This document shows positions 44,626 through 55,900 of a stretch of DNA of 64,000 bases, in pieces. A model generated the notes under the pieces. That model was not told the DNA's origin. It was given only the letters and a program-made list of their open reading frames with translations, and ran no database searches. The translations under genes and the position numbers were made by a program. Each line of letters starts with the position of its first letter. Position 1 is the first letter of the stretch. Source of the DNA: Acorus gramineus (lineage: Eukaryota > Streptophyta > Magnoliopsida > Acorales > Acoraceae); assembly GCA_030737835.1 (NCBI GenBank), contig CM060849.1, forward strand, positions 6,014,001-6,078,000, read 5' to 3'.

Positions 44626-45545
44626 TACACGTCCCAATTTACTCTGTCTGAAGCTATCAATATCGCTGGATATGTTTTAAGACACAATTACCTACATACA
44701 ACTAAGTGGTTACATATATTAGTGAAGTGACTTAATCACCTGTAGGCTTAAATTACATATATACACGCACCAATTTAATCAGTGTCCGAAACTATCAATG
44801 GATGTGTTTTAAGAAGCGGTTACCAATATACAATTCACCGGTTACATATATTGGTGACGTGACTTAATTACCTATAGGATTAAATTACATATATACACGC
44901 TTGAATTTACTCACTGTCTGAAGCTACCAATATCTCTGGATGTATTTTAAGAAACAGTTACCAATATACAATTCACCAGTTACATAAATTGGTGAAGTGA
45001 CTTAACTACTTATAGGCTTAAATTATAAACATACACGCTTGAATTTACTCACTGTCTGAAGCTACCAATATCTCTGGATGTGTTTTAAGAAACAGTTACC
45101 AATATACAATTCACCAGTTATATATATTGGTGACGTGACTTAACTACCTGTAGGCTTAAATTACATACATACACGATTGAATTTATTCACTGTCTGCAGA
45201 TACCTATATCTCTGGATGTGTTTTAAAACGCAGTTATCTGCATACAACTCACCGGTTACATACATTGGAGATGTGATAGCTACCTGTATGCTTAAACTAC
45301 ATACATACACGCTTGAATTTACTCACTATCTAAAGCTACCAATATCTCTGGATGTGTTTTAAAACGCACTTACATACATACAACTCACTGGTTACATATA
45401 TTGGTGAAGTGACTTGACTAAATGTCTACCAATATCTCTGGATGTTTTTTAAGACGCTGTTACCTAATACAACTAACTAGTTACATATGTTGGTGAACTT
45501 ACTTAACCACCTGTAGGCCTATATTACATACATACACACACCAAT
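44626..45545. repeat. Tandem array of ~130-bp units, right part
   Basis: About seven units, same monomer as 40690-41395. In the uninterrupted state the array would have about 12 units. It lies wholly between the element TIRs. Confidence 0.85.
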
Positions 45546-45947
45546 TTAGATTGTTTGGCTCTCTTCAATGTTTGCGATTGTTTTTCCTTTTCCGAAGTTG
45601 CAAGCCTTTTACGTCAAGCCATATCTGAAAAATCAAAATAAAAACAATAAGAGAAAGAAATTAAAAAAAATCTTTGTTTCTAAAAGGAGGATGAGAGTCT
45701 TGGGTTCTGAATCACCAATAAAATGAGGGAACATGAGAGTCTTGTTACATATTTATATGCAATATTCATAAAGAAAAATTTGGCTAAAAAAAACATTAAT
45801 ACACACATAAAGGCAAGAAAACAAAGGGGCAAAACATTATCACACACATAAAACTCATATTGGAAAGGAAACTATTCAGGGGGACAATTCCATTACATAA
45901 ATCATGACATAAGGTATTCATTTTAATTGCATAAACCATTGTGTGTT
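45546..45947. other. AT-rich interior of the Mutator-like element
   Basis: No gene supported. On the minus strand a TTTTTCAG followed by a lysine-rich frame near 45545-45625 could be a decayed exon, but I do not recognise it. Confidence 0.35.
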
Positions 45948-47605
45948 TTTAAATTTTTTTAGAGGAAAAAAGTTGATGGATTCTATTAAAATGATGAAAG
46001 GATACATGGTAGAATTTCAAAATTAGCACAGCAATAGATGTATTAAGTGATCATGGAGCAAGGAGGGTACCAAAATTAAACCTTTGGTATAACCATCGTA
46101 TCGAGTATGTGTTATTATTAGGAAGTAGATGCTGCCTTTTGGATTTTTAAGATAAAGATTCAATCTGCATCATGGTGGATGTCAGTTTCAAGTTTTCATA
46201 TATGGAGTTTCACTATAGAAAATATCTGCATACATGAAATCTATAGAACCAAGTGACTTCATAATTACCAATACACTATTTCAAAAAATTGTTGGTTATT
46301 TAGGCCATATACATTGAAAGTAAGCACAATGCACTATCCTTGGTCAACAGTGGCCGAGTTTTGAACAAGGTGAATGTAACTTAGTGGATAAAATCATGTT
46401 ACCTCAACATAAAATGCAAGTAGATTTTTCTTAAAAGCTCATTTATTTGGTTAATGCATGTAAGTTGTTGAATGGGTTTAGGATTTTACAACTACTCTGC
46501 ACAATTTTACAACTAGACTCTGCCTAATTTGATCACTGTTTGCTCTCTTTCTGGGTTAATTGGTTTGCATTTCATGTGGTGGTTGTGTAATTTGGAGAAT
46601 TTAAATTGAATTAACACAAAGTAGATTATCTCTAATGAATTTGATGGCTACAGAAGAATGAAGATGAGATTGTTTTGACGTTTATTCTTTATATATGGAG
46701 AGAGTGGCTCTGTCCCTTCTTTTTCAGTCTTGTAACTTTCTCTAATTTCTGTTCCAGATTAACAAAGTCTCCTCTAATCCTTGTCACAACATCAAGCCTT
46801 GCCTACATAAATTTTGCAAGGCAGTAAGGGTTAAGTAGGTGCTCAAGCTCAAGTGTGTGAACTGCGCATCTCATCTCAACAGATTTAACACAAAAATGAG
46901 GCACATTTTCTTCCCAAAAGTGAAAGCAATTGTTGATTAAAAATACTCATGGAGATAATGTAAATTACAGTTTGAAATACATGATAAATACACATTAGGC
47001 ATTAGTCAAGCATAAAAAAACTCAAACAATGCAAAGATTGAGAATATATCATATAACAAAACACAAATTAAATCTCATCAAGAAACACTTGCAAATCCCA
47101 AAAAATTGAAAAGAAAAAAGAAGAGATGACGGGAGGTGGTACCGTGGGAGGGGAAGGGAGAGAGGGTGCCGTGGATGGAAGAGACCGTGGGAGGGGGTGC
47201 CGAGACTTGGAGGGAGAGGCCGAGGGAGGAAATGTCGGGACCAAGAAGAGGAGAGGCCATGGGAGGGGGTGCCGGGACTTGGAGGGAGAGGCCATGGGAG
47301 GGGATGCCGTGACCGAGAGGAGGAGAGGCCGCGGGAGGAGGGGTTTGTCATGGGAGGTGATGAAGGTGGAGCTTCAGCACCAGATCTCACAAAAATAAAA
47401 AAGTGAAAATGAGGGGGGAGAGAGAGTGAACAGGGGAGGTCTTTTCAGATGACTGGGTGACCGGGTAACCCAGATTCCACACAACTTTTCACTTTTTTTT
47501 TAAATCAAATCTGGTCATTGGATCTATGGAACACCGATCAAACAACTATAATTTGATCCTGCACGGTGGAATTCACCCCGTATGAGCCGCATAATATCAA
47601 ATCCC
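45948..47605 (-). repeat. Right TIR of the Mutator-like element
   Basis: Inverse copy of the left arm without the gypsy insertion, so it preserves the empty site (AGGCAGTAAGG near 46820). G-rich minisatellite at 47150-47350, with one unit more than the left arm. Ends ATATCAAATCCC before TA repeat. Confidence 0.9.
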
Positions 47606-47632
47606 TATATATATATATATATATATATATAT

Positions 47633-49740
47633 CTCCATGTTCACTTAAAAAGCTAGATCAGGTGAGCTGGGTCCCATGTGCGGTCGTTGCTGCTCCTGCT
47701 AAAAGAATTCCGACGTGTATTCCGGTAGTCATTGCAAACTAGGAAGTTTGGATTTTGGGTCCACCACCACCGCATTCGAGCCTTGGTCGTGTCGGGTCCA
47801 CCCCGGCACGAGCCGCCGTTGTCATCGACAACAAAGCATTTCCAACATGTGTTTGGTCATCTTTGGATTTTTGGCTGATCAGACCTTCCTAAGATATTTG
47901 TATCAAGTGGTCCAGTTGAGGTTCAATTCAAACATGCTGCTTTAATTTCCATGTACATGGGTTCTGCATATAAATCAGTGTGTTTGAAGTCTAATTAGGT
48001 ATGAAGCCATTGCTTTCTTTATATAATGCGTCCCAGGATATGATTGAAAAAAAACTTGATCGATCTAATGCATTGCTTATCAAGAATGTATAGGTGATGA
48101 TCATCTTATCATAAAATATTTGCAAGGAATGACAATTTGTGATGAAGACCACATGAAAGTGTGGGTAGGAGGGTTTGTCAGTGGGTGTACTATGTGCTGT
48201 GGGAGTGTGGGGTGGTGGTGGTGGAAGGACCGGACTCAGTCACTCAGAGGTGATGATATAATTAATACGTGTAGAAAAACACATATAATTCTTGTGTAAG
48301 TCAATGAAAGTGTGTCGTTTAATGAATAAATATGATCAGTAAATCTCAATTAAAAAGGGTCATTTAATTTTCATTAAATATGATTTTTGTTTCATTCAAA
48401 CTTCTTGATTATCACACACGGAGATGAGTCTAGGAGGGTATGCAATTTCTTCATAAAATTATTATGTAGTGTAGATTTGATTGTTGAAGCACAATTTGAA
48501 GTTGATTGGCTAGTGTCTACGTACGGTTTGAAAGGAAGACAATTTGCACAGCTAAGTGGAGAGGCCATTCATAAATTTATGAAACCAATTAACGATTGTT
48601 TATATGGAGAATATTCATATTATTTGGAGCTGACCTAATCATATGTTAGGTCTACTAAACAAAATGTGTTGGAACATTTGGCACTTCCATGAGAATACCT
48701 CTTACTATACAGAGGAAGGTAAGCTCAGTGGGAAGAACTGTAGTCTCGATTTCGGGCATGAACTCCATTAAATCACGAGATTTATAAGGTTGGGGCTTTC
48801 TGTGATCAGTGATGCGTGCTTCACCTAGTGATTTTACATTGAAGGCTGTTGCACATAGTCTGCATGCAAGAACAATCTTGCATATATACAGTTGACATAC
48901 CTTGATATATATATCGTTAATTCTTTTAACATTTGTTAAAAATGTATTAATTCAATTCGTCATAAAAGTATTTACATTTTTTATCAGAACATATATCTCA
49001 TTAAAACAATGACGCGGACTGCACACAAGATTATTACTTGGATTGTCCGTAATATTATTATTTTGGATTTTATTGTGTTAGATATTCAACTTGCTTTTCT
49101 ACTAGTAATAATCTAGAAATGAACGATCAAACAAACAATTTTAATGCCCTATTGGAAAAGAACATGCAATTAATGTTTTGTTCCAGCCAACTAATAGAAC
49201 TGAGTAGAACCGCTGGATGTCACACATTTTTTATATAATTTGTAATAAAACTAATCCACTAATCGAAACTCTGTTTGAGCAGGTCATTAAACTACTATTA
49301 CTATTATAATCTAATTAAGCTCCTCTTTGGGGGTGAGACAGAGTTTTATTTAATTTGAGATAGCGGTATATTTTAATAAATAGTTGTCCAGATAGTTTTT
49401 GTTTTGATTGCATTTTCTTTATTTTGTCATTATTATTTTTATTTTTAATGTTTGTTTTGGATTGTATATCGCGTTGATGTATGACAGATTTAGAAAGAAA
49501 TCAATACAGAATATTTTATTTCAAAATTATCCTCAAAATAAAATTTTATGAGATTTTGTCATTTGTAGACAAATCTCATTATTTAAATCATAATAATCAC
49601 TTTTGTTTGTGAATTATGATTTTAGGATTTGTAGGATCTAATATTTTATTTGATTAGATTTTAATAATTATCATTGTAGTTGTGTCTTTGCTATTTTTAG
49701 TAGAGTCATAATTGACGTTATGAGTATGTATTTTTAATAT
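47633..49740. other. Non-coding spacer, probably including an unrecognised LTR
   Basis: I see no supported gene. An 83-codon open frame at 48387-48638 has no recognisable motif. The last few hundred bases are AT-rich and lead to the TATA box at 49749, so they may be the U3 of the gag element, but the LTR start is not identified. Confidence 0.4.
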
Positions 49741-49748
49741 TTGTGGCC

Positions 49749-49755
49749 TATATAA
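49749..49755 (+). promoter_or_regulatory. TATA box before the gag-only element
   Basis: GGCCTATATAAGGAGTGCC, about 150 bp before the primer site, as expected in an LTR U3/R. Confidence 0.55.
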
Positions 49756-49899
49756 GGAGTGCCACCATCTTTGTAAGAGACAACTTTTGATCAACTAATA
49801 CAATTATCTCCCTTTTGGATTTTCTTCCTTGTGGATTCAAGGAGCTTATGAGATCTCAACGCTGGTCAAATCTTTTTATCAGTTTTTCGCTGCGTTAGG

Positions 49900-49911
49900 T
49901 GGTATCAGAGC
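49900..49911 (+). promoter_or_regulatory. Primer binding site of the gag-only element
   Basis: TGGTATCAGAGC. The LTR end just upstream is unclear: no CA lies immediately before it. Confidence 0.8.
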
Positions 49912-49930
49912 GAGGATTCGCCTAGCTTCA

Positions 49931-50917
49931 ATGACATATAGTTGTGTGGGAAACAACCATCCCATTGACGGTGATCGTGGAGTGCAGGAGCTGTGTCGGA
50001 AGTTGCAAGATGGACAACAACAACATCAACAACAATTTTTTGACGTTCAACGACAACTGCAAGAGATTCATGAGATGTTGGTTGGTGCAAATTTTCACAT
50101 TGACATCAGACGACCTGGAAGGGACGGGGTGCGAGCCGAGGGATTTGCCCAAAGCCAACATATTATCCACAACGTTATCCGACAACCTCTTCGTTTTCAA
50201 CCTGACAACGACGATAATTCAGATGAAGAAATTAATGGAATAAATGACTATCAGCCGAAACGGCGGCAACAAGAGAGTAGTGATTATCGATTGAAGGTGG
50301 ATATCTCCTTCTTCAATGGTAATCTGCACATCGAGGATTTTCTCGACTGGATCTCTGAGATCGAGCACTTCTTCGAGATGATGGAGGTCCCCGAGGAGAG
50401 CATGGTCAAGTTGGTGGCCTTCCGTTTGAAGAATGGTGCCGCCGTTTGGTGGGACAACCTTCAAAGGACCAGACAATGCCAAGGAAATACTTCTATTCGT
50501 ACGTGGAGGAGGATGAAGCAACTCCTCATGGATCGATTCCTTCCACCGGACTACGAGCAGTATCTGTTCCAACTATACCAAAACTGCCATCAAGAAAATC
50601 AACCCGTTTCTGATTACACTGCTAAATTTTTAAAATTTTTGGGTCGATATAACCTTGCGGAGGCTAAGTGGCGGCGAGTGGCCCATTATCTTAATGGATT
50701 GAGGCCATTAGTGAGAGATCGTATTGCTTCACAAGATATTTACAGCTTGACAGAAGCAATCTCGATGGCCATAAGAGTAGAATCACAATTGGAGAGAACA
50801 AGGGTGCACATGGTGTCCAAAAGCTCTTCCATGACCACCCTATTACATGTTACATTAAGTCAAAATATGATTGATGGACCGATGGAGAAGATCGAAGAAA
50901 GTCCTCTTGAAAATTAA
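49931..50917 (+). CDS. gag: Ty3/gypsy Gag-like protein, 328 aa
   Basis: I choose ATG 49931 (MTYSCVGNN), because the longer open frame from 49829 begins before the primer site. A glutamine-rich helix (residues about 24-50) is followed by an acidic linker (DNDDNSDEE). The Retrotrans_gag domain covers about 120-290: [48 protein letters not shown]. Gag would form particles. The frame is intact, but there is no zinc knuckle and no protease or polymerase follows. The unit looks like a gag-only, non-autonomous element. It is unlike the Gag of element A in sequence. Confidence 0.82.
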   Translation: MTYSCVGNNHPIDGDRGVQELCRKLQDGQQQHQQQFFDVQRQLQEIHEMLVGANFHIDIRRPGRDGVRAEGFAQSQHIIHNVIRQPLRFQPDNDDNSDEEINGINDYQPKRRQQESSDYRLKVDISFFNGNLHIEDFLDWISEIEHFFEMMEVPEESMVKLVAFRLKNGAAVWWDNLQRTRQCQGNTSIRTWRRMKQLLMDRFLPPDYEQYLFQLYQNCHQENQPVSDYTAKFLKFLGRYNLAEAKWRRVAHYLNGLRPLVRDRIASQDIYSLTEAISMAIRVESQLERTRVHMVSKSSSMTTLLHVTLSQNMIDGPMEKIEESPLEN

Positions 50918-51603
50918 GATAGTCCAACGACCGACCCCCATGATCAACCGTTGGTTGAACTAGATATTGATCAGGACAGACAAACGAAGAAGCGGAGCAT
51001 GTTGTTTCCCCCGTTATTTTTGAAGAGGTTATTGGAGAAGAACAAGAAGAGTCATTTTCCTTAGTGGTGACCCCAAAGATGGAAGAGCCACTACAAAAAT
51101 TCGTATTACAGACTCTATCCACCATCAACAAGAGCATTTTTTGTGCCAACGTTGGCAACAATAATGATGGAGACATTGCGACTACCACAATGATCAATTT
51201 TATTGATAAGGAATTTAAAATCAATAAGACGTCTCTCCTCTTGCTAAAGACAACCTAGTCCTAGATGATTTTATTAAGATGCACATCATAACATATTTCA
51301 GGAATAAATCCCCCCGTTGTATTTCGCCTTTGGGGAGGAAGGTCTAGGACTCGAAGAGTCCCAAGATCGGTGAGGGGTGTGGTAAAGCATTCCTTGTAGC
51401 GGCGGATTCCTTTGTTTGGAGTTTGCAGCAACCGGGGCATCCTATGCTGGTGTTCTCATAGTGATGGTAGCGGCAACCCATCAGCGTCTTCTAGATCCGA
51501 CGTCTCCTCGAGGGAGCTTTTTGAGCGATTTAGTTGCTTGGGGCTTGGTACACCTATTTTGGGGAAACAATTCTTCCGATTGAGAACCCGACCCGGTCAT
51601 ATC
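50918..51603 (+). other. Downstream of gag-only element; no pol
   Basis: A short open stretch (51079-51258) with EEPLQKFVLQTLSTINKSIF may be a Gag tail after a stop. After 51260 there is no coding match. A 3' LTR for this element is not identified. Confidence 0.45.
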
Positions 51604-52380
51604 ATTTAAACCTCATGATTTCTACAACATGGGCCAAGGATTGGGCCACATGATTGCTTTAAAATATATATATATTTTTAGCTCATGAATTTATATTGAT
51701 TTATTAAAGGAAATTCTTGTTTTTAATATAACTTTATTTTATATATATATATGATTGTATCATTTAACTCTCATGCTTTCTCGTGTGTGGGCCAAGGATT
51801 GGGCCATGTGCTTGCATTAAAATGTTTTTTTTTAAGTTCATGATTTTAAATCGATTTAATAAAATAAAATATTTATTAAAAGAAATTCTGATTTTTATAT
51901 AACTTATTTTTATATATAACTGTCACGTGAAGTAATTTGTTAATGGGCTTATTCACTGAGTTAATTGCTCACCCTTTTCGATATGGGCTGGTTGTTTCAT
52001 AACCAGGTATCGCATATTTCAAGGATCAAATTGAAGTTTGGGCTTTTCGCATCTTTCATGAATATCTTCGAAGTAGTGGTTCAAATGTGAATTATAGTCA
52101 CGATCGACTATTTGGGTTTGTTCAGTTTAGATGGCTCCCACAGGGGTGGTTTATTGTGTATTTCCTTTTAGTATCTTGTTTCCGCAAAACTCTGATATTT
52201 TGTAAGACCATTGGTGATTTAAAAACATTGGATATTATTTATATTTATTATCATCTGTTTTATTATATTGTTATCATAAAAAAAAAAAAGAGCTGCAAAT
52301 TTTGGTCTTGTATTTAGATTAAATTTAGTAGCGACGCATTTACCGTCCGATAAACGGTTAGGTAAATGTGGGGCGTTACA
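51604..52380 (+). repeat. LTR-C, 3' part
   Basis: Ends GGGGCGTTACA directly before a primer site. Contains a ~155-bp tandem duplication (51604-51760 and 51761-51920) with GGGCCAAGGATTGGGCC in each unit, then ATTCACTGAGTTAATTGCTCACCC (51951-51974) and GGCTCCCACAGG, the same order of parts as in LTR-A and LTR-B despite little overall identity. The 5' end is not located. Confidence 0.7.
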
Positions 52381-52382
52381 GA

Positions 52383-52394
52383 TGGTATCAGAGC
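52383..52394 (+). promoter_or_regulatory. Primer binding site of gypsy element C
   Basis: TGGTATCAGAGC, 2 bp after the LTR-C end. Confidence 0.92.
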
Positions 52395-52529
52395 CACGTC
52401 CTGTCGGAGCCTAGGTGAGGGCTTTGTCTAGGAAACAAAAGGGTGTTATTTTTTTGTGATGTTTGTTATTTCATTTAGGATTTTCTTTATGACAGTAAGG
52501 GATTGTAGTGTTGTCTCTATTACAGGTCA

Positions 52530-52936
52530 TTCAACGTATGTTCTTTTTTTAGGTTCCACACATTCATTCACTTTATTGGATTTGCAAAACTTTTAGTAAA
52601 GAAGTTTACAATCTCGATGTCTAACTACACATAACCATTGTCGTTGGTGAACAAGTTGTCACCAAGGTTTGCTTTCCCTCTTTCTTGGTTCAGATCAATG
52701 GGCGTTAGATGCTTACTAATCTCTTCATTCTCGATATTCTTGGTTTCAATGTTATCTTTGGCATGGATTTGTTGTTAGCCTTCCATGCAAGTGTTGATTG
52801 TTTTTCAAAAGTTGTGACCTTTCATATTCTCGGCTGACAATCATTCCGCTTTGAGGGTTTCGGTAGATCATATCCGATCATATTCGTCTCTTCTCTTCAT
52901 GCTTAGAGGTTATTAGATAAGGGATGCGAAGGATAT
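52530..52936 (+). pseudogene. pol: Protease remnant of gypsy element C
   Basis: YVLF, then GSTHSF near 52550 (from the usual DSGATHSF) and, near 52755-52800, VIFGMDLLLAFHASVDCFSK, matching [17 protein letters not shown] of element A. Several stops and frame changes. Only ~140 bp separate it from the primer site, so gag has been deleted. Cut at 52936 by a solo LTR. Confidence 0.75.
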
Positions 52937-55900
52937 TGTCATGCCCCAGGGCGGCCGTCCCCGGGTCGCGGCAAGTGTATATAAGATATCAGCAGTCTAA
53001 ACAGGGAATCAATAAATCACTCTAAACAACAACTAAAATGACAACAACACAGATCAAGCAAGGCTGACATAATATATACACAGATGCGGAAGCTAAAAGA
53101 CTGAGTCTGTAATCCAAAACATACTACAGACTCGATACAAATCATATGTCCTGTGAGAGCCAATATATACACATACATCCAAATAATACACAATCCAAAT
53201 TGGGTGCCCAAGCACAGAAATATATACATACAATAAAAAGGAAGGATGCTGATGGCCCCAACTCGCGAGACGTAGCGCTACTCCGCTACTGGTGCAGTCG
53301 CTCAGGGAGCTCCTCCTTCAAATCCTCCTCAGTAATCACTGGAAAAACAATTATGCGAGGGGTGAGCCACACGCTCAGTGAACAGCACAACCCATGCATC
53401 ACAGCTATATATCAACCACAAATAATCAACATTAATCCAGTAGTTCGTACATCGCCGAACCACCACACCCTCACCCTCACCCCTCAATGGGTGACATAGG
53501 ATATTGGGACTGATAATCATTCATACACATCCATACATATCCATACACCCTCACCCTCACCCCTCAATAGGTGACATAGGATATTGGGACTGACTAGGCT
53601 GTTAATCACCCTTGGTCCACCGATAGCCTCTCCTCCACACCGTAGCTTACCTGGTCTACTCCCACATTCAGCACAGTCCGAGTCCAAGATCAGGAGGTGC
53701 CTACTGATGGGAGCCCTCTGTCAGGATAGCCTGCTATTGCCTGGTCTACTCCCACATTCAGCACAGTCCGAGTCCAAGATCAGGAGGTGCCTACTGATGG
53801 GAGCCCTCTGTCAGGATAGTCTGTCTATGCTGAGGAGTCCCTACACGGATCCAACGAAGGGGAGAGAAACAGCCTACCCACACGCATATGATCCACTCGG
53901 ATCCGCTGACAACACATCTCTACAACTCTAGTGTCTTGAATTCATCAGAATTCCTCCACGGCGCATAATCAAGATGCGGGGAACATGCATTAATATAGAC
54001 GGGAAAAGAAACCTTGGGAGGGCACCAAGAGGTCCCGATATAGGACATCCCGACAACCAAACAAGGAACACGGAGCACCCTAGCCCGGGTCTCAATGTTG
54101 ACCTCGCAAGGCCCCTTAATATTCCCTAAGGCATGCAATAATATTACCAGTTGCATTTAATTTAACAAATTAAACTATTAGGACGCATACAAAGTGTTAT
54201 ATATGTGTCACTTTTTGGCCTGTTGGTAACCATTGGAGCATTTTAGCAGTTTTTAAAATTTTTGCATTTTTCGATCGGAACCGCAAAATTTTGGACTGTT
54301 AGCTATCGTCCTGAGCTAGAGGACTCCGATTGAAAATCTAACTGCATATTATGTGTCCTGGTGCCATTTTAAGCCACTCATGAAAATTTCATCGAATTCC
54401 GGCAACGTTTCTGAAATTTCACAGTTCCGGGGCGTATCTGGGTTTTTAAGTCACTTACTATATATATGTGTGATCTAATTTTGAGAAGCACTATTCATCA
54501 TCCCTACCAAGCTTTCCCTCTCTCCTCTCTCTCATTTTTCTCCCTTTTGAAGCCCTTAGACCCCTCAAACCCAAAAACCTAAAGCCTAAGAAGTGTAGAT
54601 CGGGTCCCGATCTACACCCCGGTGCCTTCAAATCCCATTTCCGACGAGTCTAGCCTCTCCGTCCTCCCCTCTTTCTCCTCTGTTTTGGGCCATTTCGAAG
54701 GCCGAGTGAGATCCGGGCGTTGGAGGGCTTTGGGGAAGCGTTTCGGTGCGCGGAGAGCACCCGGTCACCTCTTCCTCCCCCTTGGTAAGCTTTCTTTCCC
54801 TCTTTTTCATGCTTAGATGCTTGATAGGAGGGGGTTTTTGTGTTTGGGAGGTGGTCGGCGGCTGTGGGAGGCCGTCGGAGGTGGTTGGGGGCGGTCGGAG
54901 GCCGTCGAAGGCCATTGGGTGGGTGGTGGAGGTGCTCGGGCAGTGGGGTTCGGTTCCGGGCATCAGGCAGCAGCGGCAGCAGCACAGGCAGCGGGCGTGG
55001 GCTCGGGAGGAGCTGGTGGCGAGCTGTGCGCGAGGTGCTGGTCGAGCAGCTGTGCGCGAGGAGCTGGTCGAGCAGCTGTGCGCGGGTCTGGTGCGAGGAG
55101 CTGGTCGAGCGGCCGGTGCAAGGGCTGGTCGAGCGGCTGGTGCGGGGAGATGTGCGAGCGGACGATGCGCGCGGAGTGCGTGCAGGGCGTGCGCTCGGGG
55201 GGGGGGGTGCTGGTCGAGGGGCGTCGTGCAAGGTGCGCGCGGGGTGCGCGCGGGGCGCGGCGAGGCGGCGGTGGTGCGCGCGGGGCGCGGCGAGGCAGCG
55301 GTGGTGCGCGCGGGGTGAGGCGCTGCGCGCGGGGCGTGTGGGGTGCTCGCAGGCCAACGCGAGGCGTGCGGGGTGTGCGCGGGCGGCTGCGCTGGGGCGC
55401 AGGGGGCGCGCGGTGCACCCTGGTGGTGCGGCGGCGTGTCCAGGCGGCAGGCAGGGGCCCGACGGTGCGCGGGGTGCGCGGGCTGAAGCGCGGCGGTGCA
55501 CCCGGGCGGTCGGGTGGCCGTGCGGGTGGTTGCCGACCGTGCGGGTGGTTGCCGGGGGTGCAGGTGGTTGCCGGGGTGCTCGGGCTAGCGTGCGTGCGGG
55601 TCGTATGCACGTTTGCCCGAGTGTTGGGTGTTGGGTTGTGGGTTTTGTGTATTTTAAGTCTTTTGTTGTGTTTGTGGATTTATACTTACCAGTTAATACC
55701 CTGTCTTGCAGATCTCAACGGACGGTTGCGCGTCGACCCGACTTCCGGTGAGTGGGACAACCCAACCCAGTTTGGGAGGCGCTACATGCCTTTGAGCATG
55801 TACCGTCCTCCCCTGGGGCACGTAGTTAGTATTAACTGTTATTTTTAATCCATGTAAGCATGTTAAGTGTGTAGAATGCATGCCGCCCTAGACTCGTATG

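Larger units (their letters stand above)
27647..47605 (+). mobile_element. Mutator-like element with ~1.65-kb TIRs and a FAR1-like gene
   Basis: Left end AGGATTTGATATTATGCGGC; the right end is its reverse complement with one change at the outermost base. The inverted arms are 27647-28389 plus 38625-39491 on the left and 45948-47605 on the right. Between them lie a FAR1-like gene tail, a ~130-bp tandem array and a solo LTR. Gypsy element A sits in the left arm. Long TIRs plus a FAR1-type gene fit the Mutator superfamily, whose transposases gave rise to plant FAR1/FHY3. The ends lie in TA repeat, so a 9-bp TSD cannot be read. Confidence 0.75.

Noticed and set aside
45545..45640. Possible minus-strand exon with lysine-rich frame after TTTTTCAG
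   Set aside because: In-frame stop close to the acceptor and no recognised domain; not enough to annotate.
48387..48638. 83-codon open frame as a host gene
   Set aside because: No recognisable motif, no good context or splice partners; too short to support.
54817..55848. 343-codon open frame
   Set aside because: Same GC-rich LTR artefact; it runs across the 36-nt splice-bounded segment in another arrangement and is not kept in sister LTRs.
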